The position numbers and the translations under genes were made by a program. From NCBI GenBank assembly GCA_938008435.1, contig CALLKK010000015.1:62001-126000 (forward strand): 64,000 nt of DNA. Reading direction: 5' to 3'. Under the pieces are notes generated by a model, which did no database searches, was not told the DNA's origin, and worked only from the letters and a program-made list of their open reading frames with translations. Below, one piece after another: positions 8,646 through 19,724 of the stretch. The stretch's first letter is position 1, and each line of letters begins with the position of its first letter. The stretch comes from an uncultured Steroidobacter sp. GTDB lineage: Bacteria; Pseudomonadota; Gammaproteobacteria; Steroidobacterales; Steroidobacteraceae.

Positions 8646-9692
8646 ATGAACGAACACGAGCTCAAGTACATCATCGAAGCGACGCTGTTGGCTGCCGGCC
8701 GTCCGGTGTCGAACCAGCAGCTGCTCGATCTCTTCGACGAGCGCTCGCGCCCGACGCCCGAGCAGCTACAGACCGCGCTCGGCATGTTGGCGGCCGACTA
8801 CGAACAACGCGGCATCGAGCTCGTCGAAGTCGCGAGCGGTTGGCGCATCCAAGTGCGCCCGCGCATGTCGGAGATCGTCTCGCGCCTCTGGCAGGAGCGG
8901 CCGTCGCGTTACTCGCGCGCGCTGCTCGAGACGTTGGCCTTGATCGCGTATCGGCAGCCGATCACGCGCAGCGAGATCGAAGAGATCCGCGGCGTTGCGG
9001 TGAGCTCCACGATCATGCGCACGCTGCAAGAGCGCAACTGGATCCGAGTCGTCGGACATCGCGAAGTGCCCGGGCGTCCGGAGCTGCTCGGCACGACGCG
9101 CGAATTCCTCGATTACTTCGGCTTGAAGAGCCTCGACCAGCTGCCGACTCTCGCGGAGCTCAAGGATCTCGAGACGATCGGTGTGCAGCTCGAGCTGCCG
9201 GCGGGTGAGCCGACGGAGGCGAAGAGCGAAGGCGAAGGTCAGACGCAGGCTGCAAGCGGGGAGGACGGCCAAGCGGAAGCTGCGTCGAACGACGCCGCAC
9301 AGGCGGAGACCGAGGCGAACGCCGCCGAGAATTCGAGCGAGGCAGCAAACGAAGATAGTCAGCAAGAATCTGCGCCGAGCGACGTCGCGCTACCGGAGGA
9401 TGAGATGCGCGCCGCCGAGCCTGCCGCGACCGAGGTCGTGAGCGAAGAGGCGGAGCCGCCGGAGGCAGAGGAAGCTGCCGAAGTTGCGGAAGCAGAGGCG
9501 GACGAGGCGATACAGGCTGCTGACGAGACCTCCGAGAGCACCGAAGCGTCCGCGGATGCAGAGGCCGAGGAAAACGACGGCGAGCAAGACCTCGAGCAGG
9601 AAGCGGCGGACGACGACGAAGTCTCGAACACCCTGGTTGCGGCTACGGATGAGGGCGCGACGGCCGAGATCCGCGAGCCCGAGCACGAATGA
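8646..9692 (+). CDS. scpB: Segregation and condensation protein B, with long acidic C-terminal tail
   Basis: ScpB dimers bind the kleisin ScpA. The two winged-helix domains occupy about residues 1-180: LKYIIEATLLAAGRPVSNQQLLDLF, then LETLALIAYRQPITRSEIEEIRGV and GTTREFLDYFGLKSLDQLPTL. The remaining ~165 residues are low-complexity Glu/Ala/Asp/Gln and are absent from typical ScpB proteins of about 180-200 residues. The gene overlaps the upstream frame of the rluB-like gene by a few bases. The parallel acidic extension on ScpA suggests a shared property, discussed in the findings. Confidence 0.95.
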   Translation: MNEHELKYIIEATLLAAGRPVSNQQLLDLFDERSRPTPEQLQTALGMLAADYEQRGIELVEVASGWRIQVRPRMSEIVSRLWQERPSRYSRALLETLALIAYRQPITRSEIEEIRGVAVSSTIMRTLQERNWIRVVGHREVPGRPELLGTTREFLDYFGLKSLDQLPTLAELKDLETIGVQLELPAGEPTEAKSEGEGQTQAASGEDGQAEAASNDAAQAETEANAAENSSEAANEDSQQESAPSDVALPEDEMRAAEPAATEVVSEEAEPPEAEEAAEVAEAEADEAIQAADETSESTEASADAEAEENDGEQDLEQEAADDDEVSNTLVAATDEGATAEIREPEHE

Positions 9693-9727
9693 CAGGCAGT
9701 GCCCGACAGGGCTTAGCCGCTTCGTCC

Positions 9728-10564
9728 ATGTCCGAACGCCTCCACAAGCTGCTCGCCCAGCATGGTTTCGGCTCACGCCGCGAGATCGAGAAATGGATGC
9801 TCGAAGGTCGCGTGCTGCTCAATCGACGACCGGCGCGACCCGGCGACCGCTATGCGCCCGGCGATCGCGTGGAGATCGACGGCAAAGACGTGACGGCGCG
9901 CTTGAAGATCGTCGTCGCGCCCCGCGTGCTCATCTATCACAAGCCGCAAGGCCAGCCGGTCGAAGCGGCTGCTGCGGGCGACGAAAGCGCCGATCTCAGC
10001 AAGAAGTCGGTGATGGAGAGTCTCCCCGCGCTGCGCGGCTCGCGCTGGCTCGTGGTCAACATGATGCAACCGTGGGACAGCGGACTATTGCTGCTGACGA
10101 GCGACGGGCGGCTTGCGGATGCGCTGCGCCGCCGTGCCGAGACGACACCGACCGCTTATGCCGCGCGCGTGCTCGTGCCATTCCCGGAGTTCGATGTCGC
10201 CAGCATCCCGCGCTTCGTGCAATACGATGACGAGACCGTCGAGTTCGAAAGCGTGGAGCCGACCGGCGGCGAGGGCACGAATCGCTGGTTCCTCGTCAAA
10301 TCGAGTCATGCGCACCGGCGCGCTGCGGTGCGAGCCTTGTTCGAAAGCTGCGGGCTCAAAGTCAGCCGCGTGGTGCAAGTCCGACTCGGCGATCTGGAAT
10401 TGCCGCGCGATCTGCCGCGCGGCCGTCATCGCGAGCTCACCGACAAGCAGCTTGCGGCGCTCTACGAATACGCAGGGCTCGAAGCTCCTCGCATGCCGGA
10501 ACGCGAACGCCCCTCCGCGCGGCGTCGCCCGCCGCCCGATCGCCGCGTCAAGCGCCGCAGATAA
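9728..10564 (+). CDS. RluB-like pseudouridine synthase family protein with degenerate active-site motifs
   Basis: Its position after scpB and its overall sequence place it with RluB, which makes pseudouridine 2605 in 23S rRNA. The start is the ATG at 9728 (MSERLHKLLAQHGFGSRREI), giving 278 residues. An N-terminal S4 RNA-binding domain (1-55) and the KPxG motif (HKPQG) are kept. The catalytic motif, normally GRLD followed by TxGLLLLT, reads NMMQPWDSGLLLLT, so the usual Asp position is Gln114. The normal EYxVRV motif reads AYAARV, and the GRNREVRRL-like motif reads SHAHRRAAVRAL. The C-terminus is a basic Arg/Pro tail. It may be catalytically dead and only bind RNA, or use another residue; I infer loss of the usual chemistry. 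Confidence 0.85.
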   Translation: MSERLHKLLAQHGFGSRREIEKWMLEGRVLLNRRPARPGDRYAPGDRVEIDGKDVTARLKIVVAPRVLIYHKPQGQPVEAAAAGDESADLSKKSVMESLPALRGSRWLVVNMMQPWDSGLLLLTSDGRLADALRRRAETTPTAYAARVLVPFPEFDVASIPRFVQYDDETVEFESVEPTGGEGTNRWFLVKSSHAHRRAAVRALFESCGLKVSRVVQVRLGDLELPRDLPRGRHRELTDKQLAALYEYAGLEAPRMPERERPSARRRPPPDRRVKRRR

Positions 10565-10608
10565 TCGTCGGTGCGCTCGACGCGTCGTTGCTCGAGCAAT
10601 GCAGCTCG

Positions 10609-11352
10609 CTACTGGCAGTCGAGCGTCTGCCCGGTGACGCCTTTGCTGTCGGGGCCGAAGAGATACAGATACGGTGCGACGATATCTTCCGGCGCGGCGA
10701 GCGTGCTGCGATCCTCCGCCGGATACGCCTGCAAGCGCATGTTCGTGCGTACCTTGCCCGGATTGATGCTGTTGACACGAATGGGCGCGTTGTCGAGCTC
10801 ATCGGCCAACATATGCATCAAGCCGTCGCTTGCCCATTTCGACACGAGATAGGCGCCCCAATAGGCGCGCGGGCGCGGCACCACGCCGCTCGAGGTGAAC
10901 ACGATCGAAGCATCCGACGAGCGCTTGATGAGCGGCAGCAATGTGCGCGTGAGAATGAACGGCGCGTTCACATTGACGTGAACCGTACGCAGCCACTTCG
11001 CGACATCGTAGTGCTCGATAGGGGCGCGCTCGCCGAGCATGCCTGCGTTGTGCAGCAACACATCGAGACGCCCGAACTCCCGGTCGATCGCGGCGGCGAG
11101 CTGTTCGTATTCCGTTGGGCCGGCTTTCTCGAAATCGAGCGGCAGAATCGAGGGGCGCGGGTGGCCCGCATTCACGATCGCATCGTAGACCGCCTCGAGC
11201 TTGCGGACGTTGCGGCCATGAAGAATGACGGTGCCGCCGTGTGCCGCTGCCGCGAGCGCAACGGCCTTGCCGATCCCGTCACTGGCGCCGGTGATGAGGA
11301 TGATGCGATCGCGCAGCAGGTCGGGTCGCGGAGAATAGGTGCGTGGATCCAT
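10609..11352 (-). CDS. YciK family short-chain dehydrogenase/reductase
   Basis: A 247-residue SDR oxidoreductase. The NAD(P)-binding motif is TGASDGIGKA (residues 21-30), the structural motif HNAG is at 101-104, and the catalytic Ser/Tyr/Lys segment reads FTSSGVV ... YWGAYLVSKWA. INPGKVRTNM is the typical family ending of the core. The start is the ATG at 11352; a longer open frame extends upstream but lacks family similarity. In Pseudomonas a YciK homologue lies in the same ubiG cluster, as here. The substrate is not known. Confidence 0.88.
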   Translation of the reverse strand: MDPRTYSPRPDLLRDRIILITGASDGIGKAVALAAAAHGGTVILHGRNVRKLEAVYDAIVNAGHPRPSILPLDFEKAGPTEYEQLAAAIDREFGRLDVLLHNAGMLGERAPIEHYDVAKWLRTVHVNVNAPFILTRTLLPLIKRSSDASIVFTSSGVVPRPRAYWGAYLVSKWASDGLMHMLADELDNAPIRVNSINPGKVRTNMRLQAYPAEDRSTLAAPEDIVAPYLYLFGPDSKGVTGQTLDCQ

Positions 11353-11425
11353 TGTTGCGGGTGACGCGGTGAGGTCGAGGGGGGCAATCCTTTCCCGATC
11401 GGTCGAGGACGTCAACCGCTCGGGG

Positions 11426-12271
11426 CTATCGGCTTCGGCGTGCTTCGCGCCATGCCGTCCACGGTTTCTCGAACGGCCCGAGATCGATGCGCTCGGCGCC
11501 CACGTCGTAATCGCGTGCGACGATCCGTTCGAGCAGCCGGCGATGCAGTGCCGCCAGCACACGCAGCGGCCGCAGCGCTTCGTGAGCGCGCGTGTCAGGA
11601 ATCGGTCGGGCGAGTTCGGTTCGCGCAGCATCGGCGAGCTGCTCGAGGACGGCACGTGCGATGGTGCCGGTTTCGCGCGCCGCGAGCTTCTTGGGCTCGA
11701 TGCCATGCGCTTCGAGCCCATTGAGCGGCAGATAGAGGCGGCCATCGTACGCATCCTGGCGCAGGTCGCGAATGATCTCCACCTGACGGATCCCTACGCC
11801 CAAGGCGGCGATGGCGCTGCGCGTGGCTTCGTCGAAACGCTCGTCTGCGAGCTCGGCGGCAATGAGCTCCGCGAGCACGCCGCCGCTGCGTGCGCAGTAC
11901 GCGCGCAGCTCGCGCAGGTCGAGATAGGTCATGCGCGCAAGATCCATGTCGGCCGCTACGAGCAGCTCGTGCAGCTGGGCGAAGCGATCGAGCGAGCCGC
12001 GATGGTGATCTTGCAGGACGCGCGTGGCCGGATGGTGTGCGTTCCGATTGACGAGCCGATCGACTTCCGCGCGCCACCAGCGCAAGCGCGTGTGGGCGAC
12101 ATCGTGGTTGGCGCTCTGCGCGGACTCGCGAATCTCCGCTTCGATGGCAAAGAGCGCTGCGACGACCGGTCGTCGCTCGGCGGGCGTGTAGAGCAAGGCA
12201 AAGTAGCGCAGCGAGCCGGGCGGCGCGGCGCGGTCGGCCCAAGAACGGTCGAGGGTTGAATCGATGCTCAC
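11426..12271 (-). CDS. Squalene/phytoene synthase-fold protein (possibly NDUFAF6-like)
   Basis: A 281-residue protein of the trans-isoprenyl (head-to-head) synthase fold. The second Asp-rich region is recognisable as QVEIIRDLRQDAYDGRLYLP. At the position of the first DxxxD motif it has FAIEAEIRES, without the paired aspartates needed to bind diphosphate-Mg. TRLRWWRAEVDRL follows, a pattern I associate with the NDUFAF6-like branch (complex I assembly in mitochondria) rather than with hopanoid or carotenoid enzymes. No isoprenoid genes are nearby. An assembly or lipid-related role is inference. It lies between the SDR gene and rmuC on the same strand. Confidence 0.75.
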   Translation of the reverse strand: MSIDSTLDRSWADRAAPPGSLRYFALLYTPAERRPVVAALFAIEAEIRESAQSANHDVAHTRLRWWRAEVDRLVNRNAHHPATRVLQDHHRGSLDRFAQLHELLVAADMDLARMTYLDLRELRAYCARSGGVLAELIAAELADERFDEATRSAIAALGVGIRQVEIIRDLRQDAYDGRLYLPLNGLEAHGIEPKKLAARETGTIARAVLEQLADAARTELARPIPDTRAHEALRPLRVLAALHRRLLERIVARDYDVGAERIDLGPFEKPWTAWREARRSR

Positions 12272-12289
12272 GATGCGTGCTCTGGCTTG

Positions 12290-13648
12290 CTAATCGCGGC
12301 CGGGATTCGCAGCTGCATCAGACGGTGCATCGCCCGCGGTGCCGGCACGTTTCTCGGCCAGGAGCGACTCGATATCGCGCTGGGCCGAGCCGAGTTGCGG
12401 CTCGCGCGTCAGCCGATCGATGGGCTCGAGCGTTTCGATCTCGCGATCGGGTCGCACGCCGAGCTCCGTGAACTTGCGTGCGCCCGGTAGCACCTGGCGT
12501 TCGAGCGAGCCGACGGCGCTGTTGAATGAATCCACCGAGTTGCTGAGGCTGCGGCCGAGTCGGCTCAAGTGACCCGTGAACACGGCGAGCCGGCGATACA
12601 AATCCTCGCCGAGAGTACGAATCGTCTCTGCGTTCTGCGCGAGCGCGGTCTGACGCCATCCGTACGCCACGGCTTTGAGCAGCGCAATGAAGCTCGACGG
12701 CGTTGCAATGATGACGTCCTGACGGATCGCATCTTCGAGCAGCGTCGGTTGCTCGGCCAGCGCGGCCGAGAGGAATTGATCGCCGGGAATGAAGAGAATG
12801 ACGAAGTCCGGGCTCTTGTCGAACTGGCTCCAATAGCTCTTGGCGCTCAATTGACGCACTCGTTCGGCGATTGCCTGCGCGTGACGGCGCAGGGCCACGG
12901 CGCGCTCTTCGTCGGTGGCGGCATCCATGGCATCGAGGTAGGCATCGAGCGGCGTCTTCACGTCGACGACGAGATCGCGGCCGTCGGGCATGTGCACGAT
13001 CATGTCGGGGCGCAAGGCTTTCTCGTCGGTGCGGACGTGGACCTGCTCGACGAAATCGCAGTGCTCGACCATGCCGGCGAGCTCGACCAAGCGGCGCAAC
13101 GTGAGCTCGCCCCACTGGCCACGCACTTCCGGGCGTCGCAGCGCATTGACGAGCGAACGGGTTTCCTTCTGCAGCGCTTGCTGGCCGAGGGCCACGGCTT
13201 CGATGGCGCTCTTCAGATTCCCGAAGGTCTCGGCGCGTTCCTTCTCGATACGCAGAATCTGCTGCTCGGTCTTCGCGAGCGTCTCGCGGATCGGTGCGAG
13301 CAGCGTTTCGATGGCCTTTTCGCGCGCGGCGAGCGCGGCATCGGCGGCTTGCTGATGCTGGCCGAGGTGCTCGCGCGCCACTTTGAGGAATAGCTCGCTG
13401 TTCGCGCGCAACGAGGCGCCGGCGATGGCATCGAACGAAGCTCGGACCTGGTCCATCGCGCGTTCCAGCGCTGCCGCGCGTTCGCGTTCGAGCTGCTCGT
13501 CGGTCTTGATCTGGGACTTGAGAACGGCCAGCTCGATGTTGAGCGCCTCGGTGCGTTTGCGGGCGCGCCATGTAGCGATGACGCCGCCCAGCAGCACGCC
13601 GACGAGGAGCGCGGCCAGAATCGAGAGCACTATGAGAGATGCGGGCAT
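12290..13648 (-). CDS. rmuC: DNA recombination protein RmuC
   Basis: A 452-residue RmuC homologue; RmuC limits inversion between short inverted repeats and has a nuclease-like C-terminal domain. The sequence shows an N-terminal membrane helix (residues 3-25), a coiled coil (about 30-150), and the RmuC domain from about 160 (GQWGELTLRRLVELAGM, the invariant DVKTPLDAYLDAM, FVILFIPGDQFLSAAL, IIATPSSFIALLKAVAYGW). The tail after about 420 is variable. It is followed on the same strand by the synthase-fold gene after 18 bases. Confidence 0.93.
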   Translation of the reverse strand: MPASLIVLSILAALLVGVLLGGVIATWRARKRTEALNIELAVLKSQIKTDEQLERERAAALERAMDQVRASFDAIAGASLRANSELFLKVAREHLGQHQQAADAALAAREKAIETLLAPIRETLAKTEQQILRIEKERAETFGNLKSAIEAVALGQQALQKETRSLVNALRRPEVRGQWGELTLRRLVELAGMVEHCDFVEQVHVRTDEKALRPDMIVHMPDGRDLVVDVKTPLDAYLDAMDAATDEERAVALRRHAQAIAERVRQLSAKSYWSQFDKSPDFVILFIPGDQFLSAALAEQPTLLEDAIRQDVIIATPSSFIALLKAVAYGWRQTALAQNAETIRTLGEDLYRRLAVFTGHLSRLGRSLSNSVDSFNSAVGSLERQVLPGARKFTELGVRPDREIETLEPIDRLTREPQLGSAQRDIESLLAEKRAGTAGDAPSDAAANPGRD

Positions 13649-13716
13649 CGCGTAGTCGAGGAGTCGTTTGCGGCGCGCGGCCGGCGCGCATCAAAGGCCG
13701 GTACGAAGTCTACCGC

Positions 13717-14427
13717 TCAAGCGGCAATCCTGCGAAAGCACGCCAGATAGTTCACATCGACGCTGCCGCTCAGTCGCGCCACGTTCGCGATCGGATCGTA
13801 GGCAAGCCCGCTCAAGTCCTCGAGCTCGAGATCGACGGCGCGCGCCCAACGAGCCAGCTCGGACGGCTTGATGAACCGCTCGTAGGTGTGCGTGCCGCGC
13901 GGCAGGAGATTGAGCACGTATTCCGCGCCCACGATCGACAACAGATACGACTTGATGTTGCGGTTCAGCGTGGACAGGAACACGACGCCGTCGGGCTTGA
14001 CCAATGTACTGAGCGCTCGCAGCACGCTGCCCGGATCCGGCACGTGTTCGAGCATTTCCATGCAGGTGACGACGTCGTACTCGCCGGGACGTTTGAGCGC
14101 ATGCGTCTCGGCGGACTCGCGCACGTATTCGATCATGAGCCCGCTCGACAGGGCGTGCAGCTCGGCCACCTCGACAGTGAGCGGGGCGAGATCGATGCCC
14201 GTGACGTTGGCGCCCAGGCGTGCCATCGCCTCGCTCAACAGGCCGCCGCCGCAGCCGACGTCGAGCACGCGCTTACCCGCCAAATCGGCGCGACCTTGCA
14301 CGTAGGCGAGTCGCACCGGGTTGAGCGCGTGCAGGGGCTTGAATTCGCCTTGCGGGTCCCACCATCGCTGCGCGGCCGAGTCGAAGCGGGCGAGCTCGGC
14401 TGGATCGTGATTGGCTGCTTGATTCAT
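13717..14427 (-). CDS. ubiG: Ubiquinone biosynthesis O-methyltransferase UbiG
   Basis: UbiG performs both O-methylations of ubiquinone synthesis. The 236-residue protein has the family N-terminus (ELARFDSAAQRWWDPQGEFKPLHALNPVRLAYV), SAM motif I VLDVGCGGGLLSE, and the motif GEYDVVTCMEMLEHVPDPGSVL. The length matches E. coli UbiG (240). Its start overlaps the end of the upstream amidohydrolase by 4 bases, so the two are coupled, as in Pseudomonas. The phosphatase gene mupP, found after ubiG in Pseudomonas, is missing here. Confidence 0.96.
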   Translation of the reverse strand: MNQAANHDPAELARFDSAAQRWWDPQGEFKPLHALNPVRLAYVQGRADLAGKRVLDVGCGGGLLSEAMARLGANVTGIDLAPLTVEVAELHALSSGLMIEYVRESAETHALKRPGEYDVVTCMEMLEHVPDPGSVLRALSTLVKPDGVVFLSTLNRNIKSYLLSIVGAEYVLNLLPRGTHTYERFIKPSELARWARAVDLELEDLSGLAYDPIANVARLSGSVDVNYLACFRRIAA

Positions 14428-15737
14428 GCAGGTCTCGTTGCGGCAATTCGGAGGCGCCAGCGCTCGGTGCGCTCCATGAGCTCATCCAGATCGAGGCGCA
14501 ACAAACGTCCTTCGCTGACGAGCGCGCGCCCGGCGACCCAGACGTCGCTGACTTGATCGCGCGAGGCCGCGAAGACGATCTGCGCGGCGACGTCGTGGAC
14601 AGGTTGTGTCTGCGGACGAGCGAGGTCGATACAGCAGAGGTCGGCCCACTTGCCGGGCGTGATCGACCCGACGAGCTCGCCGAGCCCAAGAGCGCGCGCG
14701 CCGTTCAGGGTGGCAAACCTTAGCCACTCGTGCGCTTCGATGCCGACGTGCGCCGAATGCACGCCACGGGCAAGAAGCGCACCGGTACGCATTTCATCGA
14801 GCAAGTCGAGGTCGTTGTTGGCGGCGGCGCCGTCGGTGCCGAGCGCCACCGTCAGATCTTGGGTGTGAAAGCGCGCAATCGGCGCGATGCCATTGCCGAG
14901 CTTCAGATTCGACTGCGGGCAATGAATGATGCTGACGCGCGCCCGCATGCAAGCGTCGAGATCGCCGTCATCGACATGAACCATGTGGACGGCAGCGAGC
15001 AGCGGGGAGAGCACGCCGAGCCGTTCGAGACGCGCGATCGTCCGTTCCTCGCCGCAGAACGCATCGGCGGGCGTCTCGTTGACGTGCATGACCATGGGCA
15101 GCTCGAGCTCGTCGGCGGCGCGCCGTACCCGCATCAGGGTGTCGTCGGTGAGCGTCCCGGGCGCGAGGGGAGCGAAGCAGGTGCCGATGAGCGGATCGCC
15201 GCGATACTCGTCGTGGAGCGCGAGGCCTTTTTCGAGACATTCGCCGGCCGACCCGGCCCAGCTCGTCGGCGGCTCCATGACGGGCAGGCCGATGCAGGCG
15301 CGAATCTGTACGTCGGCGGCCACTTGGGCGGCGACTTCCGGAAACAGATGCACGTCTGCAAAGCAGGTGGTGCCGCTCAAGAGCATCTCGGCGACCGCCA
15401 GCTCCGTGCCGTCGCGCACGTATTCGGCGTCGACCCAGCGTTGCTCGAGCGGCTCGACCTGCGATTTGCGCCAGCGTTCGAAGGATGCGCTCTCGGCCGC
15501 CCCGCGCAGCAACGTCATGGCTGCGTGCGTGTGCGCATTGACGAAGCCAGGCAGGAGCACATGGCGAGGCCGGTCGACCACACGCTCGGGCGCATAGTGC
15601 GCAGTCAGCTCCTCGGTCGGCCCGACGGCGACGATGCGGCCCGCCTTGACCGCGACCGCGTGATGCTCGAGCACGCGTCCGAGTGGCTCGATCGGAACGA
15701 GCCAGCGCGCGCTGATCAGCGTGTCAATCTGGTCCAT
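14424..15737 (-). CDS. TRZ/ATZ family amidohydrolase (MtaD-like adenosine-derivative deaminase)
   Basis: A metal-dependent amidohydrolase of 437 residues. Metal ligands are visible in PGFVNAHTHAAM (HxH), in MVMHVNETPA (His), in HMVHVDDGDLD, and in ALGTDGAAANND (Asp). The family deaminates S-adenosylhomocysteine, methylthioadenosine or triazines. The Pseudomonas aeruginosa gene in the same position, before ubiG and next to gyrA, is a methylthioadenosine deaminase, so methylthioadenosine is my best inferred substrate. I chose the ATG at 15737 (MDQIDTLISARWLVPIEP), because the frame continues upstream without similarity. It is divergent from gyrA. Confidence 0.88.
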   Translation of the reverse strand: MDQIDTLISARWLVPIEPLGRVLEHHAVAVKAGRIVAVGPTEELTAHYAPERVVDRPRHVLLPGFVNAHTHAAMTLLRGAAESASFERWRKSQVEPLEQRWVDAEYVRDGTELAVAEMLLSGTTCFADVHLFPEVAAQVAADVQIRACIGLPVMEPPTSWAGSAGECLEKGLALHDEYRGDPLIGTCFAPLAPGTLTDDTLMRVRRAADELELPMVMHVNETPADAFCGEERTIARLERLGVLSPLLAAVHMVHVDDGDLDACMRARVSIIHCPQSNLKLGNGIAPIARFHTQDLTVALGTDGAAANNDLDLLDEMRTGALLARGVHSAHVGIEAHEWLRFATLNGARALGLGELVGSITPGKWADLCCIDLARPQTQPVHDVAAQIVFAASRDQVSDVWVAGRALVSEGRLLRLDLDELMERTERWRLRIAATRPA

Positions 15738-15809
15738 GCAAACGGGGCCTTGCTCATGAGCTGCGAGTATAACGCGGCGGGTCACGGGCATTCGGTTGAG
15801 TGCCCCGAT

Positions 15810-15826
15810 GTGCTAAGCTTTAGCAC
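15810..15826. promoter_or_regulatory. 17-bp perfect palindrome in the gyrA/amidohydrolase divergent promoter region
   Basis: GTGCTAA and TTAGCAC flank a GCT centre, 120 bases before gyrA and 73 bases before the divergent amidohydrolase gene. A weak TTGAGT -35 candidate lies just upstream at 15796-15801. An operator over a gyrA promoter is plausible. GyrA promoters are often supercoiling-sensitive, but no factor is identified. Confidence 0.45.
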
Positions 15827-15946
15827 TTTATTGCCTCAGGTCAGAGCACGGGCTCCGAGGCACAAAAATCCGGCTGTCGAGCCGCTTCGGAAGCGGTTTG
15901 CACGGCAGCCGACATCGCTCGAAACACGGGCCGAACAGAACGCTGC

Positions 15947-18517
<2,571 letters not shown>

Positions 18518-18568
18518 CGGATACTCGAGAACACTTTTGTCCACTTCAGTTAAGCGATCGAACGATTC

Positions 18569-19642
18569 ATGCGTGTCTACAACTTCAGCGCAGGTCCTGC
18601 GGTTCTGCCCGTCGAAGTCCTCGAACAGGCTCGCGATGAGATGTTGGACTGGCGCGGCACCGGCATGTCGGTCATGGAAATGAGCCATCGCGGCAAGGCG
18701 TTCGTGTCGATCGCTGAGCAAGCCGAGGCCGATCTGCGCGAGCTGCTGCGCGTGCCGAACAACTACAAGGTGCTGTTCATGCAGGGTGGTGCGACGGCCC
18801 AGTTCGCCGCCGTGCCGATGAATCTCGCCGGCCCCGACGATGTCATCGATTTCGTGAACACGGGATCGTGGTCGAAGAAGGCCATCGGCGAAGCGAAGCG
18901 CTTTGCGAAGGTGCACGTGGCGGCCGATGCGGGCGAGCCGTACACCTCGATTCCGCCGGTCGAGACCTGGCAGCTCTCGCCGAATGCCGCCTATCTGCAC
19001 TACACGCCGAACGAGACGATCGGCGGCGTGGAGTTTCACTTCCTTCCTGACGTCAAAGCGACGCTCGTCGCGGATATGTCCTCGACGTTCCTGTCGCGCC
19101 CGATCGATGTTTCGAAGTTCGGCGTCATCTATGCCGGCGCGCAGAAGAATCTCGGTCCGTCGGGACTGACCGTCGTCATCGTCCGCGAGGACCTGCTCGG
19201 CAAGGCACGGCCGGGCACGCCCACGGTCTTGGATTACGCAGCGGTCGCGAAAGACGGCTCGATGCTCAACACGCCGCCGACGTATGCCTGGTACATCGCC
19301 GGGCTCGTGCTGCAGTGGATCAAGCGCAAGGGCGGGCTCGAAGCGATGGCGAAGCTCAATCAAGCGAAAGCCGAGAAGCTCTACGCGGCGATCGACAGCT
19401 CGTCGTTCTATCGCAACCCGGTGGCGAAGGAAGCCCGCTCGTGGATGAACGTGCCGTTCACGCTCGCCAAGCCCGAGCTCGACAAGACGTTCATCGAAGA
19501 GGCGAAGAAGGCTGGCCTCGTCACGCTGGAAGGCCATCGCTCCGTCGGCGGCATGCGCGCGAGCATCTACAATGCGATGCCGATGGAAGGCGTCGATGCG
19601 CTGGTGAGCTTCATGAAGGAGTTCGAGCGCAAGCACGGATAG
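18569..19642 (+). CDS. serC: Phosphoserine aminotransferase
   Basis: SerC makes 3-phosphoserine from 3-phosphohydroxypyruvate and also serves pyridoxal phosphate synthesis. The 357-residue protein starts with RVYNFSAGPAVLPVEVLEQA, typical of the bacterial family. The PLP lysine is in GVIYAGAQKNLGPSGLTVVI. The C-terminal GHRSVGGMRASIYNAMP is also typical. gyrA-serC-pheA-hisC order is known from Pseudomonas; here a serA-type gene is inserted after serC, so the first two steps of serine synthesis are adjacent. Confidence 0.97.
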   Translation: MRVYNFSAGPAVLPVEVLEQARDEMLDWRGTGMSVMEMSHRGKAFVSIAEQAEADLRELLRVPNNYKVLFMQGGATAQFAAVPMNLAGPDDVIDFVNTGSWSKKAIGEAKRFAKVHVAADAGEPYTSIPPVETWQLSPNAAYLHYTPNETIGGVEFHFLPDVKATLVADMSSTFLSRPIDVSKFGVIYAGAQKNLGPSGLTVVIVREDLLGKARPGTPTVLDYAAVAKDGSMLNTPPTYAWYIAGLVLQWIKRKGGLEAMAKLNQAKAEKLYAAIDSSSFYRNPVAKEARSWMNVPFTLAKPELDKTFIEEAKKAGLVTLEGHRSVGGMRASIYNAMPMEGVDALVSFMKEFERKHG

Positions 19643-19724
19643 CAGGGCAGCAGCCGAGCGCATATCGCTCGACGTTCCGAGCCGTCATCGACACCTGCTT
19701 CGCTCCAAGAGGCGACCGCGAGCC

